Source: an uncultured Slackia sp.
Lineage (GTDB): Bacteria; Actinomycetota; Coriobacteriia; Coriobacteriales; Eggerthellaceae
Assembly (NCBI RefSeq): GCF_959608125.1
Contig: NZ_CAUHPG010000007.1
Coordinates: forward strand, 25,015-89,014
Length of the DNA: 64,000 bases
Direction of reading: 5' to 3'
Position numbers and translations under genes: made by a program. Positions 6,870 to 15,549 of the stretch are shown one piece after another; position 1 is the first letter of the stretch; every line of letters begins with the position of its first letter. The notes below the pieces were generated by a model. It did not search any database. It was not told the origin of the DNA and saw nothing but the letters and a program-made list of their open reading frames with translations.

Positions 6870-8261
6870 CTATCCGATCGTCAGCGCATCCGCTCCGTCG
6901 ATGCGCATATCGGCCGCGAAAAACGCCTGGATCGCGCGGATGCCGTTCAGCACGTCGCGCATACCCATGGTCTCGAACGACGAATGCATCGCCAGCTGCG
7001 GCAAGCCCACATCGATGGCATGCATGCTCGCCTGGATGTTCGACAGGTTGCCCAGCGTGGAGCCGCCCGCGGTGTCGCTGCGGTTAGCGAACGACTGCAG
7101 CGCGACGCCCGCATCGGCGCACACGGCCGCGAACGCCGCGCGGCTGAACGCATCGGTGCAGTAATGCTGATTGGCCGCCTCTTTCACCACGATGCCGCCG
7201 TTGAGCACGACCCTGTTGGCCTCGTCGTATTTCTCGGGGTGGTTCGGATGCACCGCATGGGCGTTATCGCAGCTCACCAGCATCGACTTCGCTAGCGCGC
7301 GACGGTAGTCCTCGTCGGAGCCGCCCAACGCGCCGCAGACGCGCGTCAGCACGTCGGGCAAGAATGTCGACATGGCGCCCTGCTTGGTGTTCGAGCCCAC
7401 TTCCTCATTGTCGAAGCAGCACCACGCCGAAACCGCGCCCTCGTCGCCTTCGGCGCGCAAAAACGCCTCGAGCGACACGTACGCGCACGCCAGGTCATCG
7501 AGTTTCGGCGCCGAGAGGAATTCGCCCGCCGCTCCCCAGATGCAAGGCTTCTGGCGGCTGACCAAGAACAGGTCGCGCGCCAGCACCTGGCCGGCCGCCA
7601 CGCCCGCTTCTTCGGCCACGAGAGCGTCGAAGGCTCCGCGCTCGAGGTCGCCCGCCGAGAACAGCGGACACAGGTCGACCTGCCTGTTAGGAGCGAATCC
7701 CGCATTCACGCCGCGATCGAGATGCACGGCCACGCTGGGAATGAGCAGCAGGTCGCGGTCGGGAGCGATCAGCCTGCTCTCGATGCGGGCGCCGTCGCGC
7801 ACCAGCACGCGGCCCGCCACGGTGAGCGGGCGGTCGAACCAGGTGTGGTCAATCATGCCGCCGTACGCTTCCACGTTCAGACGCAACGATCCGCCCGCGC
7901 CTTCCAGCTCGGGCACCGCCTTCACCTTGAACGTCGGCGAATCGGAATGCGAGGCCGCCAGCTTGAAGTGGAAATCGTCAGCCGACGGGCGTGCCGCCGC
8001 GCCCGCACGAAACGCGATGACGCTCGAGTTGTTGCGCACCGTGTAATAGCCGCGACCGGGCTCCACCTGCCAGGCATCGCCTTCGCGAAGATAGACGAAG
8101 CCCGCCTCGTCGAGCCTGCGCCGCGCCGACGCCGCGGCATGGAACATGCTCGGACTTTCTTCGATGAACCCGATCAGGCCCTGGGCCGCCTCGGCGTAGC
8201 AGACGGAATCGCAACCCGCCCCATATCGCTTTTCGGCCACCTGTTCCGTCTTGTTCGCCAT
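6870..8261 (-). CDS. M18 family aminopeptidase
   Basis: A 463-residue dinuclear-zinc aminopeptidase that trims N-terminal, often acidic, residues from peptides in the cytoplasm. Family motifs are visible in order: LAASHSDSPTFKVK (zinc His about residue 105), APKLDDLACAY (bridging Asp), CFDNEEVGSNTKQGA (catalytic Glu and metal Glu), SCDNAHAVHPNHPEKY, and the C-terminal AMHSSFETMGMRD (zinc His). ATG at 8261 follows AAGGAG at good spacing; the frame extends to 8711, but upstream codons show no family similarity. Length matches the family. It is monocistronic with its own terminator. Confidence 0.93.
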   Translation of the reverse strand: MANKTEQVAEKRYGAGCDSVCYAEAAQGLIGFIEESPSMFHAAASARRRLDEAGFVYLREGDAWQVEPGRGYYTVRNNSSVIAFRAGAAARPSADDFHFKLAASHSDSPTFKVKAVPELEGAGGSLRLNVEAYGGMIDHTWFDRPLTVAGRVLVRDGARIESRLIAPDRDLLLIPSVAVHLDRGVNAGFAPNRQVDLCPLFSAGDLERGAFDALVAEEAGVAAGQVLARDLFLVSRQKPCIWGAAGEFLSAPKLDDLACAYVSLEAFLRAEGDEGAVSAWCCFDNEEVGSNTKQGAMSTFLPDVLTRVCGALGGSDEDYRRALAKSMLVSCDNAHAVHPNHPEKYDEANRVVLNGGIVVKEAANQHYCTDAFSRAAFAAVCADAGVALQSFANRSDTAGGSTLGNLSNIQASMHAIDVGLPQLAMHSSFETMGMRDVLNGIRAIQAFFAADMRIDGADALTIG

Positions 8262-8812
8262 TCCTGCTCCTTCGGTCATCTGCGGCACCTCGCCTTTCAT
8301 GCATTCAACAATCTTTGTCGGTGCCCATGGTATACGAAAGACCCGCGAGAGTTTTGGCCTCGCCCCCAAACAAGCATGCTCCCGCGGCGGCGGACCGAAC
8401 CTCAAATGAGCGCTTTCTTGCCACATGAGAAAAAACTCGATTTGTGGGTCGTCGCCTATTTTTCTCGACGCATCCGTCGGCCTCGGGAAAGGAGATAATG
8501 CAAACCCCTGTTTAGATGATGCACGTCTACGATAAGAAAGCCATCCCTCGTCCCCCAGCCCCACAAACAGGCGTTTTCTTGCCGGTCGTGGGCAGGAAAG
8601 GCTCGATTTGCGGAATTCAACGAGATGCGGCCAGCGCGATAGGCGGGAGCAGCCCGATGTATCGCGCGATGCCATACAAATCTGACACACTGCCCAAGCA
8701 ACCCGATGCACCAGTCAAACGTATTCGTTGCCAGCCAGGCACGTTCGACCCGTCAGCAGAATACGTGCGACATGCCAGCCAGGCGCTAATCCGCGGCCCG
8801 ACGCGAGACGCC
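8262..8812. other. Intergenic stretch with no recognised feature
   Basis: Long overlapping open frames exist on both strands, as expected in GC-rich DNA, but none shows a ribosome site with a recognisable product. An AAGGAG-preceded ATG near 8500 (+) opens only a five-codon frame. No structured RNA was recognised. Confidence 0.4.
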
Positions 8813-9232
8813 TCAGCGCTGCACGAGCTCTTCGACGCTCGTGATTTCGGGCATACGCACGATTCGCACTTCGCGGCCTTTTTTCGAATCGATCAGCAGG
8901 CGCACCCATTCGTCGTCGAAATCCTCGACAACGGCCTCCACCGTCGCCGCACAATCTGAAGCCGGCACGAAAGGATTACCCGTGAACAGGCCTTTTCTAC
9001 CGCGCATCGAGGCAATCTGCGCTTTGACCGCGCGAGCGTCTTCGGGCACGTCATGCCGCGCAGCCTGGCCCTTCGAACACTTCGGCATGCGAATCGCGAT
9101 AACGACCAGCGCTATCAGAATAAGGAAGTGCCACGCGCTCACCAGGTGGACATCGTGCGCCATATCAGAGACGGCCTGCGCTTGCTGGACGACGGCCTCA
9201 TCCTGCCGTTCGAGCGTTTCGACTTCAGACAT
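8813..9232 (-). CDS. Hypothetical single-pass membrane protein
   Basis: A 139-residue protein, not recognised. Residues 1-30 are polar, residues 31-48 form one membrane segment (AWHFLILIALVVIAIRM), and the rest is a cytosolic basic-to-acidic domain ending in an all-beta-looking segment (ATVEAVVEDFDDEWVRLLID, then REVRIVRMPEITSVEELVQ). That tail resembles small SH3/PRC-barrel-like adaptor domains, but I cannot assign a family. GGAAGGAAAG is well placed before the ATG at 9232. It stands alone. Confidence 0.65.
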   Translation of the reverse strand: MSEVETLERQDEAVVQQAQAVSDMAHDVHLVSAWHFLILIALVVIAIRMPKCSKGQAARHDVPEDARAVKAQIASMRGRKGLFTGNPFVPASDCAATVEAVVEDFDDEWVRLLIDSKKGREVRIVRMPEITSVEELVQR

Positions 9233-9362
9233 TGCAACTTTCCTTCCATGTCGTCACCGCAATACCGCACCGGCAACGCCTCTATTTTCCGAAATGAGCG
9301 GACGAAACGACGGCAAAACGCTTGGGAATTCCGTCAAATTCTTTTGGCAGACAGGCGGGTGC

Positions 9363-9661
9363 GCGTCGATTGCGAGAGCCCGCGCCGACAGTCGCGCTAC
9401 GGAATACATCCAGAAGGAATAGCACGATGCACCCGTCGACCGTATGCGGCCGCCGCGCGAAACGTCCATGCGCCGGGCGAATCCAACCATGACAAAACCT
9501 CGCATGTCGATAGCATGCGGCCGCCGAAAAGGAGTCCGCCCGCTGAACGCGCGCAACCGTCACGAACGTCCAGGCGATACGTCAGACCGCCGCGAACGCC
9601 CGACCGATACACATATCCGCCGCACCCGACCTCTCGACAGGCCTTCTCCATCATCGAGCCG
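9363..9661 (+). pseudogene. Decayed 3' end of a second fic gene plus its duplicated flank
   Basis: Bases 9363-9422, read in frame to the TAG at 9420-9422, give IARARADSRATEYIQKE-stop, which aligns with the end of the intact fic product (IAKVGSGRTTGYVWKG-stop). The DNA after that stop stays similar to the DNA after fic at 10785 onward: both have CATGCGCCGG, CCTCGCATGTCGA, CGCACCCGACCT and CCATCATCGAG in the same order. The left copy has about 75 extra bases near 9540-9615. This is best read as one half of a diverged tandem duplication. Confidence 0.65.
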
Positions 9662-9700
9662 TTTTACTGCATTATTTCGCATCAAAATGATGCAGTAAAA
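9662..9700. promoter_or_regulatory. Operator-like palindrome upstream of fic
   Basis: Arms TTTTACTGCAT (9662-9672) and ATGCAGTAAAA (9690-9700) are perfect complements and extend inward with one mismatch to about 16 of 17 pairs. It ends 34 bases before the fic start codon, where it could control the promoter. A related palindrome lies downstream of fic at 10948-10982. Confidence 0.65.
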
Positions 9701-9734
9701 TAAAACACAAGCGAAAGAGACTAAAGGAGGACCG

Positions 9735-10784
9735 TTGAGGCAGTTCGACTACACGCACGTGCCCGAAGGGCTTCTCACCAGCGAAACCATGAACCTTCTT
9801 GCAGCGGTCCACGAATATCGGGGACGCCAGGCGTCGTATCTCACGGCCAAGCAAGATATCCTCGACTCGCTGGTCGAAGTGGCGAGGGTCCAATCGACCG
9901 AAGCGTCGAACCGCATCGAAGGAATCCGCACGACCGAAAAGCGCCTTCGCGACATCATGGCCGATAAAACCGACCCGAAATCAAGAGACGAAGAGGAAAT
10001 CGCAGGCTACCGCGACGTTCTTGAAGCAATCCACGAAAGCCACGACTACATCGACGTGACTCCGAATGTCATCCTGCAGCTCCACCGCAACATGTATCGC
10101 CACACCCCCTCTCCCATGGGCGGCCATTTCAAAGTGGGCGATAACGAAATACGTGGCATTCGACCCGACGGCACCGATTACGTTCGATTCAAAACGACGC
10201 CGGCAGTGGCCACGGCCGACGCGATGGATCGGTTGTGCGCAGCGTTGCGAAAGGGGCTCGCCACCGATGGCTGCGACCCTCTTATCGTATCCCTCATCTT
10301 CGTTTTCGATTTCACCTGCGTTCACCCTTTCAACGACGGAAACGGGCGCATGAGCAGGCTTTTAACGCTTCTACTTCTCTACAAAGCCAACTATGACGTG
10401 GGTAAGTACATTTCGATCGAAAAAGAGATAGAACGAACGAAAGGGTCGTATTACGACGCCCTTGCCGCCAGTTCGCACGGCTGGAACGAAGGCGCGAACG
10501 ACCCCGGACCCTTCGTTCGCTACATGCTCGGCGTCATCCTCGCTTGCTATCGAGATTTGGATAATCGCATTTCCGTCGTTGTCTCCGCGAAGCTTTCGAA
10601 AGCCGAGCGTGTGGAATCCTATCTGCGCGAGAGCATCGGCAAGACAACGAAAGCGGACATTCTTGCCGCCTGCCCCGATATAAGCAAAATCACCGTTGAA
10701 CGAGCGTTGAGAGAATTGGCTGCGGCAGGAAGAATTGCCAAGGTTGGTTCGGGCCGCACTACGGGATACGTCTGGAAGGGATAG
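9735..10784 (+). CDS. Fic family protein with N-terminal inhibitory helix and C-terminal winged helix
   Basis: A 349-residue Fic protein, predicted to transfer AMP (or another nucleotide moiety) to target-protein hydroxyls. The catalytic motif HPFNDGNGRMSR is intact near residue 200, with the active-site His first. An N-terminal SxxxEG-type inhibitory helix motif (SNRIEG, about residue 57) marks it as a class II, self-inhibited enzyme. The C-terminus (TKADILAACPDISKITVERA, then ELAAAGRIAKVGSGRTTGYV) is a winged helix, suggesting DNA binding and autoregulation. The start is TTG at 9735, chosen for the AAAGGAGG 5 bases upstream. Diverged direct repeats, each ending in a palindrome, flank the gene. 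No separate antitoxin gene is seen, consistent with in-cis inhibition. Confidence 0.92.
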   Translation: MRQFDYTHVPEGLLTSETMNLLAAVHEYRGRQASYLTAKQDILDSLVEVARVQSTEASNRIEGIRTTEKRLRDIMADKTDPKSRDEEEIAGYRDVLEAIHESHDYIDVTPNVILQLHRNMYRHTPSPMGGHFKVGDNEIRGIRPDGTDYVRFKTTPAVATADAMDRLCAALRKGLATDGCDPLIVSLIFVFDFTCVHPFNDGNGRMSRLLTLLLLYKANYDVGKYISIEKEIERTKGSYYDALAASSHGWNEGANDPGPFVRYMLGVILACYRDLDNRISVVVSAKLSKAERVESYLRESIGKTTKADILAACPDISKITVERALRELAAAGRIAKVGSGRTTGYVWKG

Positions 10785-10982
10785 CGCGGCGCGACCGTCG
10801 ATTGCATGCGGCCGCCGCCGAAGCGCCCATGCGCCGGACGAATCCGACCATGGTAGAACCTCGCATGTCGACAGCGCGCAGCCGCCGAAACGGAACTCGC
10901 CCGCCGCACCCGACCTTTCGGCACGCTTTCCCCATCATCGAGACTTTTTACTACATCATTTCGTATCAAAATGATGTAGTAA
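10785..10982. repeat. Right copy of the fic-flanking direct repeat, ending in a palindrome
   Basis: This matches the left copy (9423-9700) block by block but is about 75 bases shorter. It ends in a palindrome with perfect 14-bp arms (TTACTACATCATTT at 10948-10961, complement at 10969-10982). That palindrome differs from the one in front of fic at several positions, but the differences are compensated on both arms, preserving symmetry. Confidence 0.7.
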
Positions 10983-11005
10983 ACGAACTCGCCCGCAATA
11001 CAAAA

Positions 11006-11044
11006 CCGCCCCTCGCTTCCCGCTGTCTGAGAAACGAGGGGCGG
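11006..11044 (-). terminator. Terminator of purB
   Basis: A 10-bp perfect stem (CCGCCCCTCG with CGAGGGGCGG) is followed on the minus strand by TTTTG. It begins 25 bases past the purB stop. Confidence 0.8.
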
Positions 11045-11068
11045 CTCGCCATCGGTCACGCAAGTGCT

Positions 11069-12412
11069 TTAAAACTCCAGCGCCTCGAGCTTCTTGAACA
11101 CCACGTCTTTATGCCCCAAGAACGCCCACGGGTCGAAAATCTCGTCGAGCACCTCGGGCGCAAGCTTCGCCTCGGAATCGGCCTCCAAGCGCTCGCGATA
11201 CGTCGGGCCGTCCACGGCATTCTGGATGTCTTCCCACACAGCCATGGCGTTACGCTGCACGATGGCATATGCCTCCTCGCGCGTGATACCCGTGTCCACC
11301 AGCGCCAGCAGCACCTTCGACGAATAGATCAGGCCACGCGTGCGGTTGAGGTTGTACTCCATCTTTTCGGGATACACCTGCAAGCCGTCGAGCATCCACT
11401 GCATCTTGCCGAACATGTAGTCGAGCGCCGCGAAGCTGTCGGCCAGCACCACGCGCTCGGCGCCGGAGTGCGAGATGTCGCGCTCGAACCACAGGGCCAC
11501 GTTGTCATAGCCCACCTGAGCGTTGGCCTTCACCACACGCGCCAGGCCGCAGACGCGCTCGGCCGTGATCGGGTTGCGCTTGTGCGGCATGGCGGAGCTG
11601 CCCTTCTGGCCCGCGCGGAACGGCTCCTCGGCCTCGATGACGTCGGTCTCCTGCATGAGACGCACTTGCAAGGCGATGGTCTCAAGAACGCTGGCGGCCA
11701 CGGCCAGGGCGGAAAGCACCTGCGCATGGCGGTCGCGGAACAGAACCTGCGTGGAAAGCGGGTCGGCCGTCAGGCCCATCTTCTCGCACACATACTGCTC
11801 GACGAACGGGTCGATGCTCGAGTACGTGCCCACCGCGCCCGAGATGACGCCCGTAGCGGCCACGGCGCGGGCCTCCTCCAGGCGGGTTTGCGTGCGCTTG
11901 AGCGCCCACGCCCAGCTGCCGAACTTCATGCCGAACGTCATGGGCTCGGCGTGGATGCCATGCGTGCGGCCGGCGCACAGGGCGTCCTGCAGCTCGAACG
12001 CGCGACGCTTGCAGGTTTCGCCGAGGGCCTTCACGTCTTCCAGGATGATGTCGAGAGACTGAACCACCTGGCACGAAAGCGCCGTGTCGCCCAGGTCGGA
12101 CGACGTCATGCCGTAGTGCACCCAGCGGCTGGGCTTCTCTTCGCCTTCGGGAACCTCGGCGTCGATGTGCTCGCCCATGCACGTTAGAAACGCGATGACG
12201 TCATGATGGGTGACCGCCTCGATTTCGTTGATGCGCTCCACGGTGAAGCCCGCATGCTCGCGAATCCAGGCGGCGTCTTCTTTGGTGATGCCGCACTGGC
12301 CCAACTCGGCCTGGGCCTCGCAGGCGAGGACTTCGATTTCCTGCCAGATGGCGAACTTGTTTTCGAATTCCCAGATCTTTCCCATGGCCGGACGCGTATA
12401 GCGAGAAATCAT
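11069..12412 (-). CDS. purB: Adenylosuccinate lyase
   Basis: A 447-residue enzyme that cleaves SAICAR to AICAR and adenylosuccinate to AMP, both with release of fumarate. The fumarase/lyase superfamily signature GSSAMPHKRNP is intact near residue 280, preceded by the mobile loop. HYGMTSSDLGDTA and GRTHGIHAEP supply the other two conserved blocks with the catalytic His residues. ATG at 12412 (MISRYTRPAMG) is chosen for the AAAGGAA upstream; the longer frame to 12523 is not homologous. Length fits the family. purA and purD lie elsewhere in the window on the same strand, not in one operon. Confidence 0.97.
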   Translation of the reverse strand: MISRYTRPAMGKIWEFENKFAIWQEIEVLACEAQAELGQCGITKEDAAWIREHAGFTVERINEIEAVTHHDVIAFLTCMGEHIDAEVPEGEEKPSRWVHYGMTSSDLGDTALSCQVVQSLDIILEDVKALGETCKRRAFELQDALCAGRTHGIHAEPMTFGMKFGSWAWALKRTQTRLEEARAVAATGVISGAVGTYSSIDPFVEQYVCEKMGLTADPLSTQVLFRDRHAQVLSALAVAASVLETIALQVRLMQETDVIEAEEPFRAGQKGSSAMPHKRNPITAERVCGLARVVKANAQVGYDNVALWFERDISHSGAERVVLADSFAALDYMFGKMQWMLDGLQVYPEKMEYNLNRTRGLIYSSKVLLALVDTGITREEAYAIVQRNAMAVWEDIQNAVDGPTYRERLEADSEAKLAPEVLDEIFDPWAFLGHKDVVFKKLEALEF

Positions 12413-12700
12413 GCCGGTTCCTTTCAGCCGAACAAGGCCGCCGCATATGCCGAAAGGCACGGCGACCGAAACGATATGCCGTCGCGCTGCGCAATAAGGC
12501 CGCAGCGCCGTGTCAGGGTTCACTATACCGCCGCAGAACGCGCCAAAATCCCAGTTCGGGGCGGGTTCGCGAAAAACAAAGAAGCGCGTCGGCGCGAATT
12601 TCGCGCGGCGTGCTTCATGCTATACGTCTGCCATACCATCCTGAACAGGCATAACGTTTATCTATACAGTGTAAGAATATCGCTACTTGACGCAGTAAAC

Positions 12701-13381
12701 TTACAGATTCGCGAACAAAGCGCGCACGTCGTCGACCACATCGTGTTCGGCGACGACCACCGCCTTATCGCCCGGATACAACACCGAATCGGGCGTCGCG
12801 ATTTCCGCGTCGTTGTATTCGCGACGGTCGATGGCCGCGAGCAACGCGCCTTCGGGCAGGGCGATCATGTAAGCGGGCACGCCTTGCTCGGGGTCGAAAT
12901 GCTTCATACGTGCAGGAATGCCGAATTCGATAAGCGAGATGTCGCCGCGCGACAGAGCCGACACGACGCCGACGCTGCCCAGCAATGCCTCCTCCTCGAT
13001 CATGTTCGCGATCAACATGGTAGACGAAACGCTTTCGATTCCCACCTCGCGGAAGATGCGGCGGTTCTTGGGGTTGTTCACGCGCGCGATGCAACGCGGC
13101 ACGTTGAACACACGCGTCGCGATCTCGCACGCAACCAGGTTATCGTCGTCGCGACCGGTGACGGCTACGAACACGTCGGCGTTGCGGATGCCTGCGTCTT
13201 CCTGGAAGTCGGAGTCGCACCCGTCGCCGTTGATGATCAAGTACTGCCCCTGCAGTTCCATAGACAGACGGTCGGCCTGGGCGCGATTCGCCTCCAGCAC
13301 GGCCACCTCATGATGCTGCCTCAGAAGAACGTCGGCCAAATAGTTGCCCACCTTGCCGCCGCCCATGATGACGATATACAT
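12701..13381 (-). CDS. TrkA-family potassium-uptake regulatory protein (second of pair)
   Basis: A 226-residue RCK/TrkA protein. The N-terminal Rossmann domain starts MYIVIMGGGKVGNYLA, with the glycine-rich NAD-binding loop and the acidic VLEANRAQADRL second strand; NGDGCDSDFQEDAGI and VAVTGRDDDNLVA follow. A C-terminal RCK-C (TrkA-C) domain occupies about residues 140-226. Such proteins gate TrkH/KtrB-type potassium channels in response to NAD(H)/ATP. GGGAGG precedes ATG 13381 by 4 bases. It follows its paralogue by 21 bases. No TrkH/KtrB membrane subunit is seen in the window. Confidence 0.92.
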   Translation of the reverse strand: MYIVIMGGGKVGNYLADVLLRQHHEVAVLEANRAQADRLSMELQGQYLIINGDGCDSDFQEDAGIRNADVFVAVTGRDDDNLVACEIATRVFNVPRCIARVNNPKNRRIFREVGIESVSSTMLIANMIEEEALLGSVGVVSALSRGDISLIEFGIPARMKHFDPEQGVPAYMIALPEGALLAAIDRREYNDAEIATPDSVLYPGDKAVVVAEHDVVDDVRALFANL

Positions 13382-13402
13382 CGGTCCTCCCGGTTCCGCA
13401 GA

Positions 13403-14062
13403 CTACATCTGCATGTACTTGGAAAAGGCGGCGAGCAGGTCGTGGCGCACGCAGGCCAAAACGCTGTCGCCATGATACAGCACGCTATCGCGCGTGGGAA
13501 TAGAGCTGGTGCTGCCGTCGCGGCGCTCGAACACTACGATACGGATGCCATGGTTGCGCTCGAGCTCGGACACTTTCACCTGCTTGCGCATGGTACTGGA
13601 CAGGTCGAGCGAGAAGCGCAGGATCTCGAAATCGCCGAAAGTGTCCAAATGACTGCCGTGGCCCGACATGATCTTGGAAAACACCTCTTCTGCCACGAGC
13701 GAGGTGCCGCACACGTAGTCCAGACCAAGCTGCATGTACGCCCTCTCGCGCGCGGGGTTGTACAGGCGTGCGATAACGTGAGGCACGTGGAAGATGCGGC
13801 GCGCCACCTCGACCACCATCAGGTTGGAGTTATCCGATTGGGTGACCGCCGCCACGACATCGGCGTCTTCGACGCCCGCACGGATCAGGACATCCTCATC
13901 GAAACCGAGGCCCTGCAGCGTCGTGCCGTTGAAGTTTCTGTTCAAGTTGGAAAACGCCTCGGCATTGCGGTCGACCACGCACACGTTGCCGTCGTTTTGC
14001 GAGAGCAACGTTGCCAGCTGAGAACCGACACGGCCGCATCCCACGATGATGACATTCGCCAT
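13403..14062 (-). CDS. TrkA-family potassium-uptake regulatory protein (first of pair)
   Basis: A 219-residue paralogue of the next gene: Rossmann loop VIIVGCGRVGSQLA, acidic VVDRNAEAF strand, GLGFDEDVLIRAGVEDADVV and VTQSDNSNLMVVEVARR, then a C-terminal RCK-C domain ending YHGDSVLACVRHDLLAAF. Tandem TrkA pairs are known in actinobacteria (for example ceoB-ceoC) and probably form a heteromeric ring. The start ATG at 14062 follows AGGGGG. Promoter elements were not resolved in the 54 bases to the next gene, so the two trkA genes may also be read from the envelope-protein gene upstream. Confidence 0.92.
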   Translation of the reverse strand: MANVIIVGCGRVGSQLATLLSQNDGNVCVVDRNAEAFSNLNRNFNGTTLQGLGFDEDVLIRAGVEDADVVAAVTQSDNSNLMVVEVARRIFHVPHVIARLYNPARERAYMQLGLDYVCGTSLVAEEVFSKIMSGHGSHLDTFGDFEILRFSLDLSSTMRKQVKVSELERNHGIRIVVFERRDGSTSSIPTRDSVLYHGDSVLACVRHDLLAAFSKYMQM

Positions 14063-14116
14063 TGCACGCCCCCTGAAAAAGAAGATGCGCCCCCAAGCGC
14101 ATCCTCGCCGTTTCCT

Positions 14117-14836
14117 TTATAGGAATTTGTAGTATACCGAGCGAACGCCCCAGTCGTGCACGTCGGTCACCCCGAACGCCTTCCAGCAGCCGGGAGCAAG
14201 GTCGAGCGCGCGGCCGTACGATTCGAAGCCGCCGGTATCGGTAACCGTGGCCACGATGATGGTCTCGCCGTAACGAAGGGCCACGGCATGGCCAAGAAGA
14301 TGCGCCTGGGACTCGGGCACGGCGACCGTCAGGCCTTCGCTGGAAAGCGGCACGCCCGATGCGGTGACGTCGGTGCCGAAGTTGCCCTTGCCGTCGTCGT
14401 TATCGGCGTGGCTATAGGCCGAAGCGCTGCCCAGCGTCCAGCCATCGCTTTCGTCGGGCATGATATGCGGAGCCGTGGGGAGCGGGTCGGTGGTGCCGAG
14501 CTCCATGGCTGCCGCGACGGTGGATGCATTGGTGGCGTCGTACGCCGAAATAACGATGACCGGATCGGGATCGCTCACGGTAATGGAGCGCGTGGCGGAA
14601 GAAGAAACCGACGCCGTATCCGCGCTTGCGGCGCGCATGCGATCGGCCGAAGAAGCGGGAGCGTCTTCGGCGGTATTGCGGGCATCGCCGATACCGATCG
14701 TATCGACATCGACATCATGCGACGCGACAGCCGGCTGCAGCATGAACGCGGAAACCGCCGCTACCACGGCGAGGATGCACGCGCCCAATGCCAAAGGCGC
14801 CAGGCGAAGCGAGCTATGTGATGTCTGTCGAGCCAA
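14117..14836 (-). CDS. Secreted protein with 3D/RlpA-like double-psi beta-barrel domain
   Basis: A 239-residue envelope protein. Residues about 10-32 are a signal anchor (LAPLALGACILAVVAAVSAF), followed by a low-complexity Ala/Ser/Asp linker. The C-terminal 95 residues resemble the 3D/RlpA barrel found in peptidoglycan-acting lytic enzymes: GSASAYSHADNDDGKGNFGT, ALRYGETIIVATVTDTGGF, RALDLAPGCWKAFGV. The expected acidic residues (D in VTDTGG and RALDLAP) are present. TTG at 14836 is chosen because AGGGGAG lies 6 bases upstream; no ATG in this frame has a ribosome site. A cell-wall hydrolytic role is inferred. Confidence 0.8.
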   Translation of the reverse strand: MARQTSHSSLRLAPLALGACILAVVAAVSAFMLQPAVASHDVDVDTIGIGDARNTAEDAPASSADRMRAASADTASVSSSATRSITVSDPDPVIVISAYDATNASTVAAAMELGTTDPLPTAPHIMPDESDGWTLGSASAYSHADNDDGKGNFGTDVTASGVPLSSEGLTVAVPESQAHLLGHAVALRYGETIIVATVTDTGGFESYGRALDLAPGCWKAFGVTDVHDWGVRSVYYKFL

Positions 14837-15107
14837 ACATACTCCCCTACACGGCGCAGGGCTCCGACGGCATCGTCGGTGCGCGGCGGTCGAAGACGAC
14901 ACGCCCTCCTGCACATACGGTCACGAAACTTGATTATTGTACTCGATAGCGCAGGCCTTGGCCAACAGTGCAGGCGCCTTGGAGGCAAAGCACAGAATTA
15001 CATGCCTCTCATCAGGTATTATGGATTTTCAAAAAGGCAAAAAGGACAGAAACGCAAGCTCAGAACATCGCATGCGGAACCATTCGCCGACGCGAAGGCG
15101 CCGCCCG

Positions 15108-15536
15108 CTAGGCGCGCGGAACCAGCAGCGCCACCAAAATATAGGCGAACAGCACCGTAGGAGGCCACATAACCAGCAAGATCACCGCGATTACGCGCAC
15201 TACCGTCGAATCGACGCCGAAATAGTATGCGATGCCGCCGCATACGCCCAGAAAACGCTTGTCGGCGATGCTGCGACGGAAGGGGGCCCTCACACGTGAC
15301 GACGCGAATCCCGCAAGCTTGCCGCGCTTCGAAGCCCACAACAGATACCCGCCCGCAGCGACAAGCGCGCAAGGCCACAAAATGCGCCAAATCATGCCGA
15401 TGACGGCGCCTACCTTCATCCAGATACCATGCGGGACGATATTCCCAGCCAAGCTGAACAAGCCGAACGCAATGAGAATCGCGCCGAGCACCACCGCAGC
15501 ACGGGGACGACGCGGCGCATTTCTGTAATCGGCCAT
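15108..15536 (-). CDS. PspC-domain membrane protein (small)
   Basis: A 142-residue protein with two membrane segments near residues 14-32 and 48-68, then a PspC domain at the C-terminus (RRSIADKRFLGVCGGIAYYF, GVDSTVVRVIAVILL). PspC proteins sense envelope stress in the phage-shock response; Coriobacteria often have several without the other psp genes. ATG at 15536 is preferred over the GTG at 15539 given the GGAAGGGG spacing. It starts 13 bases after the larger PspC gene, as a likely operon. Confidence 0.87.
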   Translation of the reverse strand: MADYRNAPRRPRAAVVLGAILIAFGLFSLAGNIVPHGIWMKVGAVIGMIWRILWPCALVAAGGYLLWASKRGKLAGFASSRVRAPFRRSIADKRFLGVCGGIAYYFGVDSTVVRVIAVILLVMWPPTVLFAYILVALLVPRA

Positions 15537-15549
15537 CACGCACCCCTTC

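Noticed and set aside
8516..8959. 147-codon plus-strand frame in the gap upstream of the M18 gene
   Set aside because: No ribosome site and overlaps the better-supported minus-strand gene at 8813-9232.
12203..14122. 639-codon plus-strand frame
   Set aside because: It is antisense to both TrkA-family genes, which have clear NAD-binding motifs; composition is His/Arg/Ala-rich, as usual for antisense frames in GC-rich DNA.
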